Positions 1-6,139 of a DNA stretch of 9,112 nucleotides are shown piece by piece. The stretch comes from an uncultured Collinsella sp. (lineage in GTDB: Bacteria > Actinomycetota > Coriobacteriia > Coriobacteriales > Coriobacteriaceae). Below the pieces are notes generated by a model. That model ran no database searches. It saw nothing but the letters and a program-made list of their open reading frames with translations, and was not told the origin of the DNA. Position 1 is the stretch's first letter. Every line of letters begins with the position of its first letter. Position numbers and translations under genes: made by a program. Where the stretch lies: contig CABUVC010000059.1 in NCBI GenBank assembly GCA_902494855.1, forward strand, positions 1 to 9,112. The letters run 5' to 3'.

Positions 1-176
1 CCGCGCTCCTGGGCAGCGTCATATTCCACTGCAACCGGGCCTTGATAGTCGAGCGGCACGATCTTGAACAACGGCTTGCTCCGCTTGAAGACCACAACTT
101 CCTCGCCCTCATTGGCAACCTTTTCGGCCACCTGCGTAAGGTTTTGGCGCAGCTCCGAAAATGCGACGGTAACCAT
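1..176 (-). CDS. Phd/YefM-family antitoxin, partial (C-terminus off the left edge)
   Basis: The reading frame begins at the ATG at 176-174, preceded by a good ribosome binding site (GAGAGGAG on the minus strand, near 182-189), and stays open to the window edge, giving 58 codons. The protein starts MVTVAFSELRQNLTQVAEKV and continues into a segment ending FKRSKPLFKIVPL. This is the Phd/YefM plan: a short beta strand, a helix with the SELRQNL pattern, then a 'R.GKP...IVPL'-type strand that forms the DNA-binding dimer in that family. Family members normally neutralise a RelE/YoeB- or Doc-type toxin through their C-terminal tail and repress their own promoter. The tail and any toxin gene would lie to the left, outside the window. 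It lies downstream of ligA on the same strand but is separated from it by a terminator. A solitary antitoxin without a toxin is also possible. Confidence 0.8.
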   Translation of the reverse strand, partial: MVTVAFSELRQNLTQVAEKVANEGEEVVVFKRSKPLFKIVPLDYQGPVAVEYDAAQER

Positions 177-211
177 AGCGGCTCCTCTCAATATGTATCT
201 TCACTGCAAAG

Positions 212-243
212 TATACACGTTAATGTTAATGTTATCGTGTATA
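212..243. promoter_or_regulatory. Inverted repeat, candidate autoregulatory operator of the antitoxin gene
   Basis: TATACACG at 212-219 is repeated in exact inverted form as CGTGTATA at 236-243, with a 16-base spacer that holds two TTAATG copies. A TATACT hexamer on the minus strand (215-210), usable as a -10 box, overlaps the left arm; no good -35 is seen. The site sits 36 to 67 bases upstream of the antitoxin start. YefM/Phd proteins are known to bind palindromes at their own promoters, so an operator role is a reasonable inference, not a demonstrated one. Confidence 0.45.
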
Positions 244-282
244 AAAGCCTATCGGAAAGCATCACACAATCCGATAGGCTTT
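240..282 (-). terminator. Rho-independent terminator of ligA
   Basis: AAAGCCTATCGG (244-255) pairs perfectly with CCGATAGGCTTT (271-282), a 12-bp stem with a 15-base loop. On the minus strand the stem runs into TTTTAT, and it begins about 20 bases after the ligA stop codon. The T-tract continues straight into the right arm of the neighbouring inverted repeat. Confidence 0.75.
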
Positions 283-302
283 CCAATTTGATTATCGGCA
301 CC

Positions 303-2531
303 TTAAGCCTCTGGCACCTGACCAGTAGCTAAGATCTGCTCGAGGGCGTCCTCGTCCAGCACGGGCACACCCAGCTGCTCGGCTTTGGTGAGCTTGGAGC
401 CCGCTTTGGGACCGGCGACCAGATAGCTCGTCTTCTTTGAAACACCGCCCGAAACCTTGGCGCCGAGCACCTTGAGCGCCGCGCCCGCCTCGTCGCGCGT
501 GCGATTGACGAGCGTGCCGGTGAGCACGAAGGTCAGACCCGCGAGTGGCTGTGCGTCGGCAAGCTCGCCTGCCACGCCAGCGTCGGCTGCGGCTTGCGCG
601 TGCGCAGCGCCCAAATCGACCTCGAGCGACAGACCCGCCTGGCGCAGGCGCTCCAGCACGGCAAGGTTCTCGGGCACGGCCAGGAACTGCTTGACGCTCG
701 CCGCAATCTTGGGACCGATGCCCTCGCACTCGGCGATGTCCTCTTCGCTCGCCAAGATGAGCTTGTCAATCGACAGGAATCGCTCGGCGATGACCTCGCC
801 CACGCTTTTGCCCACGTGGCGGATGCCCAGGGCAAACAGCACGCGACCGAGCGGCTGGCTCTTGGACTTGTTGAGCTCGGCGATGATTTTCTCGGCCGTC
901 TTGAGGCCCACCGGGATGGGGTCGCCCTTCTTGACGCCCTTTTTGCTGTTGGAGCTGGCATAGGTGCGGCCCGTGTCCAGGCCGGCGATGTCATCGACCG
1001 TGAGCTGGTAGAAGTCTGCGACATCGTGGATCAGGCCGGCGGCGATCATCTTGTCGACGATCTCATCGCCCAGGCCATCGACGTCCATACAGCCGCGGCT
1101 CACCCAGTGGAGCAGACGCTCCTTGAGCTGCGCGGGGCAGTCGATGGACACGCAGCGGTAGGCCACCTCGCCGTCCTCGTGGACCACGGGGCTACCGCAC
1201 ACGGGGCAGACCTCGGGCATCTGCCAGTCAACGCTGTCGACCGGGCGCTTGTCGAGCACGGGACCCACAACCTCGGGGATCACGTCGCCCGCCTTGTGCA
1301 CGATGATGGTGTCGCCCTCGCGCACGTTTTTGCGGCGGATCTCGTCGATGTTGTGCAGCGTGGCGCGCGCGATGGTAGAGCCGGCGACCGTCACCGGGTC
1401 GAACTCGGCGACCGGCGTGAGCACACCAGTGCGGCCCACCTGGATGCGAATTTCGCGCAGGACGGTCTGCTTTTCCTCGGGCGGGAATTTAAAGGCAATG
1501 GCCCAGCGCGGCGCGCGGGCGGTAAAGCCCAAGTCAAGCTGCTGCTGGAAGCTGTCGACCTTTACGACCACGCCGTCGATGTCGTAGTCCAGGTCGCCGC
1601 GGTGCTCGAGCGCCTGGGCACAGAACTCGTGGACCTCGGACGGCGTGGCGCAACGAGCCACGTTGGGGTTGACGCTAAAACCGGCGCTACGCAGCCAGTC
1701 CAGAAACTCACGCTGGCTGTGGACGTGCAGCGGATCGGTATCGGCGATGGCATAGATAAAGGTGGCCAGATCGCGGCGCGCCGTGACCTTGGGGTCCTTT
1801 TGGCGCAGGCTACCGGCGGCGGCGTTGCGCGGGTTGGCGAAGGGGTCGCGACCCTCGGCATCGGCCTCGTCATTTAGGCGCACAAAGCTGCCCTTGGGCA
1901 TATAGACCTCGCCGCGTACCTCAATGGTGCGCTCGCGGTCGGCACCCATGTGGGCGAGCGCCGGCTCGGACAGGTGCATGGGCACATCCTTGATGGTACG
2001 CACGTTGAGCGACACGTCCTCGCCCGTTGTGCCGTCACCGCGCGTGGCGGCGCGCACAAAGGTGCCGTTTTGGTAGGTAAGCGCCACGCCCAGACCGTCG
2101 ATCTTGAGCTCGCAGGTATAGGTGACGCTGCCGGCACCGAGCGCATCCTCGGCGCGCTGGAGCCACGCGTCAAGTTCGTCCAGATCCATGGCATCGTCCA
2201 TGGAATACATGCGCGCCATATGCGTGACCGGCGTAAATTGCTCGCTCACGTATCCGCCCACACGCTGGGTATAGCTGTCGGGCGTCACCAGGTCGGGATA
2301 GGCCGCCTCGATCTGCTGGAGCTCAACGAGCATTTTGTCGAAGGCGGCGTCCGTGATCTCGGGCGCGTCGAGCATGTAGTAGCGATAGGCGTGGTAATCG
2401 AGCTCGTGGCGCAGCTCGGCCGCGCGCGCTGCCGCCTGGGCACGGGCGTCGGTCGGTGCGGCGGCATCCGCGCTCGCGGGCGTTTCGGTATCGATGTCCA
2501 CACCGTCACCAAACAGGCTCGATTGCTCCAT
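303..2531 (-). CDS. ligA: NAD+-dependent DNA ligase LigA
   Basis: This enzyme seals nicks in duplex DNA during replication and repair, using NAD+ to form an enzyme-AMP intermediate. The 742-residue product has the full family layout. An Ia domain carries the YHAYRYYMLDAPEITDAAFD segment (46-65). The adenylation domain has the catalytic lysine in ELKIDG (Lys143), ATRGDGTTGED (162-172), EVRGEV (204-209) and DGVVVKV (319-325). An OB-fold follows, then a four-cysteine zinc site (Cys442, 445, 460, 465). Next come helix-hairpin-helix repeats (about 480-620, including the GIRHVG and GIGPKIA segments) and a C-terminal BRCT domain (about 661-742). The ATG at 2531 follows AAGGAG at a 7-base spacing, so this start is well supported. 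It is longer than the roughly 670 residues typical of the family because of an Ala-rich N-terminal extension of about 35 residues and a Lys/Ser-rich insert near 521-541. Confidence 0.98.
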   Translation of the reverse strand: MEQSSLFGDGVDIDTETPASADAAAPTDARAQAAARAAELRHELDYHAYRYYMLDAPEITDAAFDKMLVELQQIEAAYPDLVTPDSYTQRVGGYVSEQFTPVTHMARMYSMDDAMDLDELDAWLQRAEDALGAGSVTYTCELKIDGLGVALTYQNGTFVRAATRGDGTTGEDVSLNVRTIKDVPMHLSEPALAHMGADRERTIEVRGEVYMPKGSFVRLNDEADAEGRDPFANPRNAAAGSLRQKDPKVTARRDLATFIYAIADTDPLHVHSQREFLDWLRSAGFSVNPNVARCATPSEVHEFCAQALEHRGDLDYDIDGVVVKVDSFQQQLDLGFTARAPRWAIAFKFPPEEKQTVLREIRIQVGRTGVLTPVAEFDPVTVAGSTIARATLHNIDEIRRKNVREGDTIIVHKAGDVIPEVVGPVLDKRPVDSVDWQMPEVCPVCGSPVVHEDGEVAYRCVSIDCPAQLKERLLHWVSRGCMDVDGLGDEIVDKMIAAGLIHDVADFYQLTVDDIAGLDTGRTYASSNSKKGVKKGDPIPVGLKTAEKIIAELNKSKSQPLGRVLFALGIRHVGKSVGEVIAERFLSIDKLILASEEDIAECEGIGPKIAASVKQFLAVPENLAVLERLRQAGLSLEVDLGAAHAQAAADAGVAGELADAQPLAGLTFVLTGTLVNRTRDEAGAALKVLGAKVSGGVSKKTSYLVAGPKAGSKLTKAEQLGVPVLDEDALEQILATGQVPEA

Positions 2532-2699
2532 TGCGGCACTCCTTCGCTCGATTTCAAACGGATACTAGAGTACCACCGGTCGCAACGGGGCCGAATAGCG
2601 GTCTCAAACCGCACCGAATCGGCAGCCGTCAAACTGGAGCGACAGCGGGTTCGACATGCTAAATTATGCGACTCGGTTCATAGTAGTTAATATTTTATA

Positions 2700-2727
2700 T
2701 TGTGTTTGCAATATATTTTGGTATCAT
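2700..2727 (+). promoter_or_regulatory. Candidate promoter of the small anchored-protein operon, with an AT-rich dyad
   Basis: TTGTGT (2700-2705) and TATCAT (2722-2727) are spaced by 16 bases and could be -35 and -10 boxes. The -10 matches consensus at five of six positions, the -35 only at three. A perfect dyad, TATATTG (2696-2702) and CAATATA (2709-2715) with a 6-base spacer, overlaps the -35 and could be an operator. The surrounding 70 bases are strikingly AT-rich compared with ligA. The implied transcript start would fall at about the ribosome binding site, which weakens the call. Confidence 0.35.
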
Positions 2728-2745
2728 CAACGTGAGGTGATTGAA

Positions 2746-3147
2746 ATGAAGAATCAGTCCAAACGTTTCCTGACCATCCTCGTCCCCCTTGTCCTTATAG
2801 CAGCCGCTTTGCTCGGCTTTTTCTGGAAGGACATTCCCTTTTCGAAGGACCTTTCCTTGCGGGGCGAAGTCGTTGCTGTGTATCACCCTTCCGCCAGCGG
2901 GGCGAGCGAAGGTCGCTTCGTTATCGCAAGCGAGCAATTCCAATCCGCACCGCTGCACCTCAACTTTAAAATCAATTCAACCATCCCCATTAAGGATCAG
3001 GATGGCAAGAAGGCAGAAGTCGGAGCCATCAAAGAAGGCGTCTACGTTGACGTAACCTGCACCGTCAACACCAGCAGCGATCCCGATCCCACAAAGCTGC
3101 CCGCCCTCATAACGCCAACAGCCATCACGATTACGCAAAAGGAATAG
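2746..3147 (+). CDS. Small membrane-anchored protein of unknown function, possible OB-like domain
   Basis: The product is 133 residues long. I do not recognise it as a named family with certainty. It begins MKNQSKRF, then has one hydrophobic segment (about 8-26, LTILVPLVLIAAALLGFFW) suited to an uncleaved N-terminal anchor with the remainder outside the membrane. There is no lipobox cysteine. The rest is predicted mostly beta: GEVVAVYHP (40-48), GRFVIAS (56-62), GAIKEGVYVDVTCTV (93-107) and ALITPTAITI (120-129). That order of strands, with a 'G..V.V' turn near the end, recalls small OB-fold-like secreted domains such as DUF3221; this resemblance is my inference. The ATG at 2746 is chosen over an in-frame ATG at 2656 because it follows GTGAGGTG and the earlier start would place charged and Cys-rich sequence ahead of the anchor. 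It is followed after 54 bases by the secreted-protein gene. Confidence 0.7.
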   Translation: MKNQSKRFLTILVPLVLIAAALLGFFWKDIPFSKDLSLRGEVVAVYHPSASGASEGRFVIASEQFQSAPLHLNFKINSTIPIKDQDGKKAEVGAIKEGVYVDVTCTVNTSSDPDPTKLPALITPTAITITQKE

Positions 3148-3201
3148 CTCGATGTCAGAAAGGAGTTTAAAAAATAATCACCAGATAGTTAGGAGCCAAT
3201 G

Positions 3202-3570
3202 ATGAAAAAGGTTGCTTATTTACTCGCCGTCTGCCTTGTTGGGTTATCGTGCATGACCGCGCAGCCCGCCTTCGCAGCAGAAACCCATTCCTCTATCATT
3301 TCGCCAGTTGCCGAAAGTCGTTCAATCTACACCGCCGAAACCACCCTCGCCTATTCGAACGGCGTCAGGCTCCATGTTACTTACACCGTTAACGATACCT
3401 ATGGAACGATAACAGGCATCAAATCCATAAAGAACTGGACCTCCAATTCTCGAGTAAGCAACATCAGCTGGACTTATAGATACGGACTCAGCAACGGAAG
3501 CGTCGTCGTAACTGTTACTTACTATTACAACGGCAGTTGGCATTCTGAAGCAAGAACCATCTATGCTTAG
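3202..3570 (+). CDS. Small secreted beta-rich protein, unknown function
   Basis: The product has 122 residues and a textbook signal peptide: MKK, a hydrophobic core (VAYLLAVCLVGLSC) and a type I signal peptidase site at AQPAFA|AETH, cleaving after residue 25. The mature protein of about 97 residues has no cysteine, few charged residues and many Tyr, Thr, Ser and Val. It alternates in the manner of beta strands, for example LHVTYTVND, NISWTYRYG and VVVTVTYYYNGSW. That suggests a compact all-beta domain released from, or loosely held at, the cell surface. The ATG at 3202 lies 6 bases after AGGAG; the ATG one codon upstream (3199) leaves only 3 bases and is less likely. It shares a strand and probably a transcript with the anchored protein before it, and a strong terminator follows directly. 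I do not recognise the family. Confidence 0.8.
   Translation: MKKVAYLLAVCLVGLSCMTAQPAFAAETHSSIISPVAESRSIYTAETTLAYSNGVRLHVTYTVNDTYGTITGIKSIKNWTSNSRVSNISWTYRYGLSNGSVVVTVTYYYNGSWHSEARTIYA
3537..3567 (+). promoter_or_regulatory. Weak candidate promoter for the DUF2975/XRE pair
   Basis: TTGGCA (3537-3542) and TATGCT (3562-3567) lie inside the end of the secreted-protein gene with a 19-base spacer, longer than ideal. If used, transcripts would start just before the hairpin at 3579-3599, making that hairpin part of their leader. No better promoter is visible between 3570 and 3615. Confidence 0.2.
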
Positions 3571-3578
3571 GATTTTTT

Positions 3579-3604
3579 GGCTGCGGCATTGCCGCAGCCT
3601 TTTT
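3579..3604 (+). terminator. Strong Rho-independent terminator after the secreted-protein gene
   Basis: GGCTGCGGC (3579-3587) pairs perfectly with GCCGCAGCC (3591-3599) across a three-base loop and is followed by TTTTT (3600-3604). It starts 9 bases after the stop codon at 3570. Only 10 bases separate the T-run from the ATG of the DUF2975-type gene, so expression of that gene needs read-through or a promoter upstream of the hairpin. Confidence 0.9.
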
Positions 3605-3614
3605 GGGGTTAATT

Positions 3615-4136
3615 ATGGAAAGCTCAGATAAACGATGCCGTTTTAGCAGTGTGATGTTGCTCGCCACTTTGTCTGTCGCAGCAATCATGGCGGCCTTCTC
3701 AGCGTTCAGCGTTGCCAACGAGGCGCGGGAGCTGCTCTTTGCACCCACTCCCCTCTACATTAACGGTGAGTCCATTCCGAGCGCCGTCCTTACCGCGCTT
3801 GCCATCCGCGACGTTCTGGCCCTGGCGCTTTCAATCGCATGCCTGATTGTCTACTTGAACTTCTGCCTTGACGTCGTCAGCACTCAGTCGATATTCACGC
3901 GAAAACAATGCCGGCGTCTTCTGGTTGTTGGACTTCTGCTGCTCATTTCTTCAATTGTCTCGATTACCCTAGATAACCTGTGTGCCATCCAGCTCCCCAA
4001 CGACGTCAGTATTACCGCAATTGGCATCTTTGGTTTTAACGCTTGGACACTGGTTCTCGCTTTGTTTGCGCTATCCCTTTCGGCTATCTTTGAGTACGGG
4101 CGACTCTTGCAGTCGGACGTTGACACCATTATTTAG
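3615..4136 (+). CDS. DUF2975-type four-helix membrane protein
   Basis: The product has 173 residues and four hydrophobic segments, at about 13-35, 61-83, 101-118 and 139-160. Between helices two and three is STQSIFTRKQCRRLLVVG, matching the 'SpFt..n..rlr.iG' pattern typical of DUF2975 proteins, and it ends with EYGRLLQSDVDTII, the family's usual C-terminal signature. The biochemical role of DUF2975 proteins is unknown. They are commonly encoded next to a small YozG-like XRE regulator, as here, where that gene starts 12 bases after this stop. The ATG at 3615 is preferred to a TTG at 3603 that lies within the terminator T-run; its ribosome binding site (GGGG at 3605-3608) is weak. The pair may act as a membrane sensor and regulator, which is an inference from context. 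Confidence 0.82.
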   Translation: MESSDKRCRFSSVMLLATLSVAAIMAAFSAFSVANEARELLFAPTPLYINGESIPSAVLTALAIRDVLALALSIACLIVYLNFCLDVVSTQSIFTRKQCRRLLVVGLLLLISSIVSITLDNLCAIQLPNDVSITAIGIFGFNAWTLVLALFALSLSAIFEYGRLLQSDVDTII

Positions 4137-4148
4137 AAGGAGGGCAGC

Positions 4149-4400
4149 ATGCCAATCGTCATGAGACTCGATCGCGTCATGGCGGATCGCAAAATGTCCT
4201 CTCAAGAACTTGCCGACATTATCGGCATCTCGCCCGTTAACGTTTCGCGCATTAAAACGGGGCGGCTCAAGGGCATCCGCTTTTCGACGTTGACCGCAAT
4301 GTGCGAGGCGCTTCACTGCAAACCCGGCGACATCATCGACTGGATGTCGGACGAAGAGTACGTCGAGGCATTTGGAAGTCTTCCCAGCGACGAAGACTAA
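4149..4400 (+). CDS. YozG-like XRE-family DNA-binding regulator
   Basis: This 83-residue protein is a short Cro/CI-type helix-turn-helix regulator. After MPIVMRLDRVMADRKM comes SSQELADIIG (17-26, first helix of the motif), then ISPVNVSRIKTG (27-38, recognition helix). The segment IRFSTLTAMCEALHCKPGDIIDW (43-65) is the closing helix and the 'L.C.PGDI..' signature of the YozG-like group. The C-terminus is acidic. AAGGAGGG at 4138-4144 lies 4 bases before the ATG and supports this start, and the N-terminal length fits relatives that usually begin 'M.IIV.LD..MA.RKMS'. It lies 12 bases downstream of the DUF2975-type gene, with which it almost certainly shares a transcript. It probably regulates its own operon; its target is not shown by the sequence. 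Confidence 0.9.
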   Translation: MPIVMRLDRVMADRKMSSQELADIIGISPVNVSRIKTGRLKGIRFSTLTAMCEALHCKPGDIIDWMSDEEYVEAFGSLPSDED

Positions 4401-4436
4401 CCAAAATGATCCGTTTCCCCGTCCCCAAAGGATCAA

Positions 4437-4479
4437 TAGGAAAAGAGGGGGGCTGTCCCGCGTTGATGGGACAGCCCCC
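4437..4479 (-). terminator. Terminator of the htrA-like gene, between convergent genes
   Basis: GGGGGCTGTCCC (4448-4459) pairs perfectly with GGGACAGCCCCC (4468-4479), a 12-bp GC-rich stem with an 8-base loop. On the minus strand it is followed by CTCTTTTCC, a usable T-tract, about 28 bases after the stop of the protease gene. In the plus direction no T-run follows, but the hairpin may still help stop the XRE-gene transcript. Confidence 0.8.
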
Positions 4480-4506
4480 TGGCCTCGATATGTGCGAAAC
4501 GGCTCG

Positions 4507-5967
4507 TTAGTAGCCCTGGCCGTGGCCTTGCCCCTGGCCTTGCTGGCCGAGCAGCTCCTCCAGGTACTGGCGCAGCTGCTCGTCGGTAATACCGCCGTTG
4601 CCGGTGTCGGTCGCGCTGTCGTCCTGCTGCTGGTTCTGCAGCTCCTCGTCGGAGCCCAGCTCGACAGTGACCTTCTTCTCTTCCTTGCCGCGCATGAGCG
4701 TGATCTCGACCTTCTCGCCCACCTCGTGGCTGCGCAGCGCGATGATCAGGCCGTCAGCGCTTGTAATCTCGTCGTTGCCCAGCTTGGTGATGACGTCACC
4801 CTCCTGGATGCCGGCCTTGGCAGCGGGGCCGTCCTCGACGACGCTCGCCACGTAGGCACCGCTATCGGTGCTCAGCTTGTTGGTGCGGGCGTTGAGCGCG
4901 TTGACGCTCGAAAGCGTGGCGCCCAGATACGGATGAACCGGCGTCTTGCCGTCGATAATCTGGTCGGCGATGTTCTTGGCATAGTTGACCGGAATGGCAA
5001 AGCCCACGCCCGAGCTGGAGCCCGAATAGCTCTCGATGAGCGAGTTGATACCCACGAGCTCGCCGTTGTCGTTAACGAGCGCGCCGCCGGAGTTGCCCGG
5101 GTTGATGGCGGCATCGGTCTGGATCATGTTGGCATAGATGGTGTTACCGTTGGTAGAGCTCATGGCCGTGGAGCGATACAGCGCCGACACGATGCCCGTG
5201 GATACAGATTGCTCGTTGCCGAACGGCGAGCCGATCGCCATGACCCACTCGCCCACGTTGAGCTTGGAGGAGTCCCCGATCTCGATCGGGGTGAGCTTGG
5301 AGGCGTCGGCGTCCTTGAGCTTGATGACGGCAAGGTCGCTCGAAGCATCGTTGCCCACGAACTCGGCCTCGTAGGTGGTGCCGTCGTCCATGGTCACCAC
5401 GTACTGATCGTAGCCATCGACCACGTGGTTGTTGGTGAGGATATGGCCCTCGGTATCGAGCACAACGCCCGAACCAACGCTGCCCGAGTTGTCCGACTCG
5501 TCGGCAGACTGCGAAAGCGAGCCATTCTGGCTGCCGCTCGAAGTGGCGGTAATGGAAACCACGGAGGGCAACGCCTTGGCAGAAACGGCCTCGGCCAGCG
5601 TGGTGTCCTCGGAATCAATCGTAATCTTTTGCGTCGATGAACCCGAAGCACCCGCCGTCACGGCATTCTTTCCGCCGCCAATGTTGAGCGTGCCGCTCAT
5701 AATGAGCGCAATGACCAGCAGGGCGCCGCAGGCACAACCGGCAAGCGCCGTAATAAAGATCGGCAGCTTTTTGGTCTTAGTCTTGACCACTGTGTGCTTG
5801 TTTACAACCTGCTGGCTGCCCAGCGGCTTTCCGGTCTGCGTGTCGTAGGCCTGCACGTAGGGAATGTTGCTGTCGGCAGGCGTCGACTCTACCTGCACAC
5901 GCGGCTGCTGTTGGGTCTCGCCGGCGTTGCCCGCATCCTGGGGACGCTGGGAATCGTTCTCGCTCAT
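4507..5967 (-). CDS. htrA: HtrA/DegP-like membrane-anchored serine protease with PDZ domain
   Basis: This 486-residue S1C (trypsin-like) protease degrades misfolded or damaged proteins outside the cytoplasmic membrane. The N-terminal 67 residues are polar and Gln-rich, hence cytoplasmic, ending in basic KTKTKK. One membrane segment follows (about 68-91, LPIFITALAGCACGALLVIAL). The protease domain has the complete triad: His181 in LTNNHVVDG, Asp211 in NDASSDLAVIKL and Ser293 in NPGNSGGAL. A PDZ domain spans about 346-440 (HPYLGATL to KVTVELG). The tail is acidic and Gln-rich, ending GQQGQGQGHGQGY. The ATG at 5967 follows AAAGGA at an 8 to 9-base spacing; an in-frame TTG at 6006 lies in a hairpin and is unlikely. 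Single-TM, single-PDZ architecture is usual in Gram-positive bacteria. The gene appears monocistronic, between a leader hairpin and its own terminator. Confidence 0.95.
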   Translation of the reverse strand: MSENDSQRPQDAGNAGETQQQPRVQVESTPADSNIPYVQAYDTQTGKPLGSQQVVNKHTVVKTKTKKLPIFITALAGCACGALLVIALIMSGTLNIGGGKNAVTAGASGSSTQKITIDSEDTTLAEAVSAKALPSVVSITATSSGSQNGSLSQSADESDNSGSVGSGVVLDTEGHILTNNHVVDGYDQYVVTMDDGTTYEAEFVGNDASSDLAVIKLKDADASKLTPIEIGDSSKLNVGEWVMAIGSPFGNEQSVSTGIVSALYRSTAMSSTNGNTIYANMIQTDAAINPGNSGGALVNDNGELVGINSLIESYSGSSSGVGFAIPVNYAKNIADQIIDGKTPVHPYLGATLSSVNALNARTNKLSTDSGAYVASVVEDGPAAKAGIQEGDVITKLGNDEITSADGLIIALRSHEVGEKVEITLMRGKEEKKVTVELGSDEELQNQQQDDSATDTGNGGITDEQLRQYLEELLGQQGQGQGHGQGY

Positions 5968-5996
5968 AGCTGCGATCCTTTCGTCAAATAACCAAA

Positions 5997-6020
5997 GGCC
6001 CGCCAAACATGTGGCGGGCC
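5997..6020 (-). terminator. Hairpin in the htrA leader, possible terminator of the peptidase operon
   Basis: GGCCCGCCA (5997-6005) pairs perfectly with TGGCGGGCC (6012-6020) with a 6-base loop. On the minus strand it is followed by TTTGGTTATTTG, a broken T-tract. It lies about 120 bases after the stop of the 6140-6724 gene and 29 bases before the htrA start codon. It may therefore terminate read-through from the upstream operon, or act as a leader structure for htrA. Confidence 0.5.
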
Positions 6021-6107
6021 ATCATTGTTCACGTTGAGTTGTACCCCAAGCTGGGCAGTCCCGAGCACTAGATGCCAAGATTTCAGCTTTGCTTAAGTAA
6101 TGACATG

Positions 6108-6137
6108 CTTATAGGCCAATTCGTTTTATGCCGTCAT
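6108..6137 (-). promoter_or_regulatory. Candidate htrA promoter
   Basis: On the minus strand ATGACG (6137-6132) and TATAAG (6113-6108) are spaced by 18 bases. The -10 matches consensus at five of six positions, the -35 at four. Transcription would start near 6101 and give a leader of about 130 bases that includes the hairpin at 5997-6020. This is a visual match only. Confidence 0.35.
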
Positions 6138-6139
6138 GT

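Noticed and set aside
42..332. Plus-strand open frames near the left edge
   Set aside because: They run through the antitoxin start, the inverted repeat and the ligA terminator, have no ribosome binding site and encode no recognisable sequence.
594..1877. Long plus-strand open frame (427 codons) opposite ligA
   Set aside because: It is the mirror frame of a high-GC gene, with Val/Ala/Asp/His-rich composition and no domain. The ligA frame explains the region completely.
2640..2665. GGGTTCGACA resembling the T-arm of a tRNA
   Set aside because: The flanking bases do not form a T-stem and no acceptor, D or anticodon arms can be drawn around it.
3159..3201. A second Shine-Dalgarno-like AAAGGAG at 3159-3165 between the first two plus-strand genes
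   Set aside because: No start codon lies at a usable distance after it, and the gene that follows has its own AGGAG at 3191-3195. It does not support an extra small gene.
4372..5640. Long plus-strand open frame (422 codons) opposite the htrA-like gene
   Set aside because: Same cause: codon bias of the GC-rich protease gene keeps the opposite frame open. The translation is repetitive (ALD, VGV, HDV) with no motif, and its beginning overlaps the XRE gene.
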